A stretch of 64,000 nucleotides of DNA from Actinospica sp035493475 (GTDB lineage: Bacteria > Actinomycetota > Actinomycetes > Streptomycetales > Catenulisporaceae): contig DATJIF010000212.1 in assembly GCA_035493475.1 (NCBI GenBank), positions 25,529-89,528 on the forward strand, written 5' to 3'. The stretch's first letter is position 1; each line of letters begins with the position of its first letter. A program made the position numbers and the translations under genes. Below are positions 60,702 to 64,000 of the stretch, one piece after another. The notes beneath the pieces are model-generated. The model was not told the origin of the DNA. It made no database searches and was given only the letters and a program-made list of their open reading frames with translations.

Positions 60702-63409
60702 TTCACGGTGAAGGAATCCACGAGCATGTACGTGCCCGACTCCTTGACCACCGTGATCGTGTGCGTTCCGGAAGTCAGCACGGCGCTCGTGAACAGCGTC
60801 TGCTGAACCTGCCGCGTGGACGAGTTCGCATTGAACGTGCCCTGATTGACGCCGTCCACGAGCACTTCGAAGGTGCCCTCGTCCGAGTTCGTCTCGGTGG
60901 CGAACGAGACCTGGGTGCCTTCGAAGGTCAGCGTCGCCTGGTCGCCGTTCGTCGTCGTGTAGTGCACGCCGTCGTCGTAGTCGCCGAGGCCGCGGAATCC
61001 GCTGTCCGACCAGCTCCCGGTGTACGAGATCGCGAGGCTGTCGTCGTCCACGACGCCCGCCGTCGCAGGACCCTGCTCACGCGTCGGACCCGCGGCCTGC
61101 ATGATCTGCCGCGCAGCCGTCGGCCAGTTCCCGCCCGTGACGATCGTCGCCTGGTTGAAGGTGATGCCGGTGCCGTTGTTGTTGTAGGCCGAGTTGTCCG
61201 AGTAGTTGTCGTGGATGTCGATCGTGTTGATCGTCGGCGTCCACATGCCGATCCAGTTGGACCCGCCGAACTCGACGACGTTGTTGTACGTGTTCCAGCA
61301 GGAACTTCCCTCGTCCTGGTAGAGCATGTTGTTGGTGCCGTTGCCGTCGGCGACGACGTTGCCCGCGAGCACGCTCGTCTGCTGGCACGGCGCGCTGGAC
61401 ACGCCGGTGCCGAGCCCCTGGCCGCCGTTCGTGTAGATGGGGCCGCCGTCGTGCAGGATGCCCATCACGTTGTGGATGAAATTGCCGGTGATCTGGTTGC
61501 CGCCGGCGTACATCGTGCCGTGGCGGCACGGCGTCGAAAGACCCTGCTTCGCCTGGAGCGTGCAGTCCGACTGCCAACCCCAACCCCAGCCGAGCGACAT
61601 GCCGGAGTACGGGGTGTATCCGATGTCGTTGTTACTGATCGTGGCGTTCTTCGTGTAGCCAGCCCAGACGCCGACCGCGTCGTGGTAGTCCTGGCCCACG
61701 TGCTGAATCACGTTCTGCGTGACGACGTCGCCGCTGGTCATGAGCTTCGAGTCGGTGAGGTAGTAGTCGTCGACCTCGCCGAGCAGCACTCCCCCGGCCG
61801 ACACGTCGCTGACCTGGTCACCGCTGATCGTCGAGTTCTGCGTTCCGTCCGCAAAGTCGATCGCCGCGCCACCAAGATGGTCCAGAACATCCCCATCAAA
61901 CTGCACAGCGTCACCACGATGCACCTGCACAGCGGCCGGAATCAGCTGCGGCGTCGTGGTCCCCGGCGCCCACAGCACTCCGGCCTGGTTGTCGATGTAC
62001 CCGGTGCTGTCCGGCTGCGTCCACGTCGTGCCGGTGAAGGTAATCCCCGAGAACTGGATGTTGTGCACCGGAGCGACCGGATTCGGCGTGACCGTGTACG
62101 CGTTGACCAGCATGTACTGCCCGCCGGTCTTGACGATCTTGACAGTATGCGCGCCCTGGCTCAGCCCGCTGATGTCGACGACCGGCTGCTGCGCGACCCG
62201 CGTGGTACTGCTCGCATTCACAGTCTCGGTCTTGGTCCCGTCCACGTAGACGTCGATAGTCCCCTCGTCCGAGTTCGTCTCGCTGAGCACCTGGATCCCC
62301 GTGCCGGTGAACGAGAACGTGGCCGAGTCGCCGTTCGTCTGCGTGTACTCAACCGCATTGCCGAGGTCTCCATACGGACGCGCCGAGCTCACCGCCCACG
62401 TGCCCGAGTAGCTGACGCCCGAAGAGTTGTAGAGCTGCGGCGCGAGATGCCCCGGCGTGCCCGACAGATCCACGAGCTCCTGCAGCGTGGGCAACTCGAC
62501 GTCGGCGGTAGCCATGTTCTGGCCGGTCAGCGGGATGTAGTAGAGATATCCGGCGCCACTGTCCAGGTAGAATTGACCCGGCTGCGTCAGCAACTGGTAC
62601 GCGTTCTCGATCCAGCTGATCCCGTTGAGCGCGGGCAGACCCGACCCGTTGAACGGGAACCCGGCGTTCGGCACGCTCGTGTTGTTGTTGGCGAAGCACG
62701 TCGGGTTCACGTTAAGGCTGGACCCGCCGGACGACGTAGCGGTGATGCTGGAGAGCGGACACCGCATCTGCTTCCAGTCGTTGTCGTCGACGATCTGGAT
62801 CTGACTCTGATTCGTGAACGAGGCGTAGGAGGGATCCGACGTCACGAAGCTGGACCCCGACAGCGTGAACCCGGACGGATTCAGCACACTGCGAGCCCGC
62901 TGCGCACGCGCCCCGTTCACGAAGAGCTGGCTGCTCTGCGTACCAACCGGCACCGCCGCACGATAGATGCCCTTGGTCGAGTCGTACTCACTCCACCCCG
63001 TGACCTGCCGAGCCCCAGTGATCACCGGCGACTGACCAGCCGCCGCCTGATACACGACGTTGTGCCCGTTCTCCCCCGAGTCCTGCACTCCAAGCTGGAA
63101 CGTGGACGCCAGTCGATACGTGCCACCGAGCAGGTCGACGTCGATATCCCCGCTCATCGAGGGAGCAAGCGTCCTGACTTCCGTACGGGCCTGACTCAGC
63201 GAGCACGGCACCGACTGCGAGCAAGCCGCCCCCTGCCCACTCGGCGACACGTACAGAGTGGTGGCGACCTTGGGTTGAGCATGATCCGAGACAGCCGCGG
63301 ACGCAGACGCAAGCGCACTCGGCGTACCGAAGAGAAGGACAAGCGCACCGGTAGCCGCCGCAGCGACCGCCCACCGCGTGCGCCGCTGCGGGTATGTGGG
63401 TTCGAGCAT
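60698..63409 (-). CDS. Secreted right-handed beta-helix protein with two carbohydrate-binding-like domains
   Basis: A 903-residue exported protein. Signal sequence about 1-38 (RRTRWAVAAAATGALVLLFG). N-terminal beta-helix start: TTLYVSPSGQGAACSQSVPC and VDLLGGTYRLASTFQLGVQD; then helix rungs such as NVIQHVGQDYHDAVGVWAGY, NNDIGYTPYSGMSLGWGWGW and GNFIHNVMGILHDGGPIY. A jelly-roll-like domain (about 365-465: WAVSSARPYGDLGNAVEYTQ, FTGTGIQVLSETNSDEGTID) is inserted in the helix and a second copy forms the C-terminus (about 800-903). It resembles GH110/GH120-like or polysaccharide-active proteins; exact activity unknown. ATG 63409 is preferred over an in-frame start 72 bases upstream. Confidence 0.8.
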   Translation of the reverse strand: MLEPTYPQRRTRWAVAAAATGALVLLFGTPSALASASAAVSDHAQPKVATTLYVSPSGQGAACSQSVPCSLSQARTEVRTLAPSMSGDIDVDLLGGTYRLASTFQLGVQDSGENGHNVVYQAAAGQSPVITGARQVTGWSEYDSTKGIYRAAVPVGTQSSQLFVNGARAQRARSVLNPSGFTLSGSSFVTSDPSYASFTNQSQIQIVDDNDWKQMRCPLSSITATSSGGSSLNVNPTCFANNNTSVPNAGFPFNGSGLPALNGISWIENAYQLLTQPGQFYLDSGAGYLYYIPLTGQNMATADVELPTLQELVDLSGTPGHLAPQLYNSSGVSYSGTWAVSSARPYGDLGNAVEYTQTNGDSATFSFTGTGIQVLSETNSDEGTIDVYVDGTKTETVNASSTTRVAQQPVVDISGLSQGAHTVKIVKTGGQYMLVNAYTVTPNPVAPVHNIQFSGITFTGTTWTQPDSTGYIDNQAGVLWAPGTTTPQLIPAAVQVHRGDAVQFDGDVLDHLGGAAIDFADGTQNSTISGDQVSDVSAGGVLLGEVDDYYLTDSKLMTSGDVVTQNVIQHVGQDYHDAVGVWAGYTKNATISNNDIGYTPYSGMSLGWGWGWQSDCTLQAKQGLSTPCRHGTMYAGGNQITGNFIHNVMGILHDGGPIYTNGGQGLGTGVSSAPCQQTSVLAGNVVADGNGTNNMLYQDEGSSCWNTYNNVVEFGGSNWIGMWTPTINTIDIHDNYSDNSAYNNNGTGITFNQATIVTGGNWPTAARQIMQAAGPTREQGPATAGVVDDDSLAISYTGSWSDSGFRGLGDYDDGVHYTTTNGDQATLTFEGTQVSFATETNSDEGTFEVLVDGVNQGTFNANSSTRQVQQTLFTSAVLTSGTHTITVVKESGTYMLVDSFTVK

Positions 63410-63813
63410 GAGCACCTCAGAAGATCCAGACAGCATTGGCCGGTTCGAGTATTGCTCGGATGAAAACGTCGAATTCCGCATCGATGAAGCGGATCCGCGC
63501 GATGGAGACTAGGAGGACATCCGATGTCTGTCAACGCCGCGGCTCTGAGGTCGCCCCTACCTACGTCACCGGCACTACGCTCGTCCCTCGCTCCGCACCG
63601 CCGACTACGTCCGGGCCGATTACCTACCCCGCCCACCCGCCCTACTCAAGCCGCCCTACAGTCGCTCCGCTCCTTCGGGAGCCTCCGGCCCGCTACCTAC
63701 GCTCCCTCGTACCTCGGTCACTACGTCCGCGGACCTGCGGCGCTGCTTGTCTACTTGCGTCCATCTGGTCTGACTGAACGTCAAGGTCAAAAACGCCTCC
63801 GGCGGGCCGGCTC

Positions 63814-63860
63814 AGACAGCACCCCACAACACCGCCCGGCTGCGGTTGTCCTGTTGTCTG
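63814..63860. other. Nested hairpin
   Basis: CAGACA (63814-63819) pairs with TGTCTG (63855-63860); inside, ACAAC (63826-63830) pairs with GTTGT (63845-63849) and CGC / GCG stack beneath. AGCACCCC and GGGGTGCT on either side add a further possible stem. Reads as a structured RNA or terminator-like fold. Confidence 0.45.
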
Positions 63861-63917
63861 GGGTGGGGTCCGGTTGGGGTGCTCTCCTCGCCTGGCACCG
63901 AAGGCGACCAGGAACCC

Positions 63918-63984
63918 GCCGGGGCCGCAAACAGCGACGGCTCACGCCGGTGTAAATATCCGCTCCGCTGTTTGCGGCCCCGGC
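63918..63984. repeat. 19-base perfect inverted repeat at the right edge
   Basis: GCCGGGGCCGCAAACAGCG (63918-63936) and its exact complement (63966-63984) with a 29-base loop, plus an outer 6-base match (ACCAGG 63907-63912 / CCTGGT 63990-63995). The loop is AT-richer (GTGTAAATATCC). Could be a terminator, an attachment-like element or the end of a mobile element. Confidence 0.6.
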
Positions 63985-64000
63985 AGAACCCTGGTTACCG

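Larger units (their letters stand above)
63410..64000. other. Long region without a convincing gene; holds structured inverted repeats
   Basis: No open frame here has actinobacterial codon bias, a ribosome site or recognisable protein; apparent frames are short and low-complexity (Arg/Pro/Ser-rich). It contains nested hairpin-forming sequence (63814-63860) and a strong inverted repeat (63918-63984). It may be the 3' flank of a gene outside the window, a noncoding RNA or a mobile-element remnant. Bases 63482-63780 show only Pyr-rich, GTCC/CTAC-like repeats. Confidence 0.6.

Overview
The window is about 70% G+C, densely coded on both strands, with GTG starts, ATGA/GTGA overlaps between co-directional genes, leaderless promoters and many secreted carbohydrate-active enzymes. 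Family content (EACC1-associated caspase, S-adenosyl methyltransferases of the DUF574 type, MAB_1171c-type membrane protein, CpnT-like WXG protein, sugar ABC transporters without their own ATPase) points to a mycelial, soil-type Actinomycetota. Catenulisporales or Streptomycetaceae are the best guesses, but the sequence alone does not fix the genus.

Layout. 1-7.4 kb: a LuxR/LAL regulator cut by the left edge, an XRE / ImmA-IrrE peptidase / MAB_1171c membrane protein triad, a 161-bp palindromic element, a LuxR regulator with a degenerate receiver, a zinc metallopeptidase and a CBS protein. 7.4-14.7 kb: RecQ helicase, a cytochrome P450 divergent from a 54-residue acidic peptide, two type VII-like proteins and a secreted propeller protein. 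14.8-22 kb: three regulator/target pairs (ArsR with a serine hydrolase, TetR with an NAD-dependent epimerase, TetR with a quinone-oxidoreductase-like protein), a zinc-ribbon protein and a secreted DUF1906 protein. 22-32 kb: an alpha-glucan locus with a secreted GH27 enzyme (possibly isomalto-dextranase), two ROK repressors, a binding protein with two permeases, and a GH13 oligo-1,6-glucosidase. 32-35 kb: a P-loop kinase-like protein, a GNAT acetyltransferase and a double YbjQ-domain protein.

35-51.3 kb is a long leftward block: secreted GH27 alpha-galactosidase, sugar ABC transporter, cytoplasmic GH36 alpha-galactosidase, an SDR, a FadR-type regulator, D-galactonate dehydratase, a mutarotase-like protein, a KDPG-type aldolase, a sugar kinase, a GH15 glucoamylase/glucodextranase and a third ROK repressor. 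Together these would release galactose from alpha-galactosides, import and cleave the oligosaccharides, and oxidise galactose through the De Ley-Doudoroff route to pyruvate and glyceraldehyde-3-phosphate. Four promoters of the carbohydrate genes share an extended -35 element, TT(T/C)CTTGAC.

51.5-64 kb: an aldo/keto reductase, an MBL-fold hydrolase and a methyltransferase lead into the most unusual part, 54.1-58.5 kb: a one-TM exported protein, an EACC1 component, a caspase-TPR protein and a ClpC-like protein whose Walker A lysine is replaced by alanine. This looks like a prokaryotic conflict / programmed-death module with an added pseudo-unfoldase. A DMT transporter, an ACT-domain membrane protein and a large secreted beta-helix protein follow. 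The last 590 bases carry no convincing gene but strong inverted repeats.
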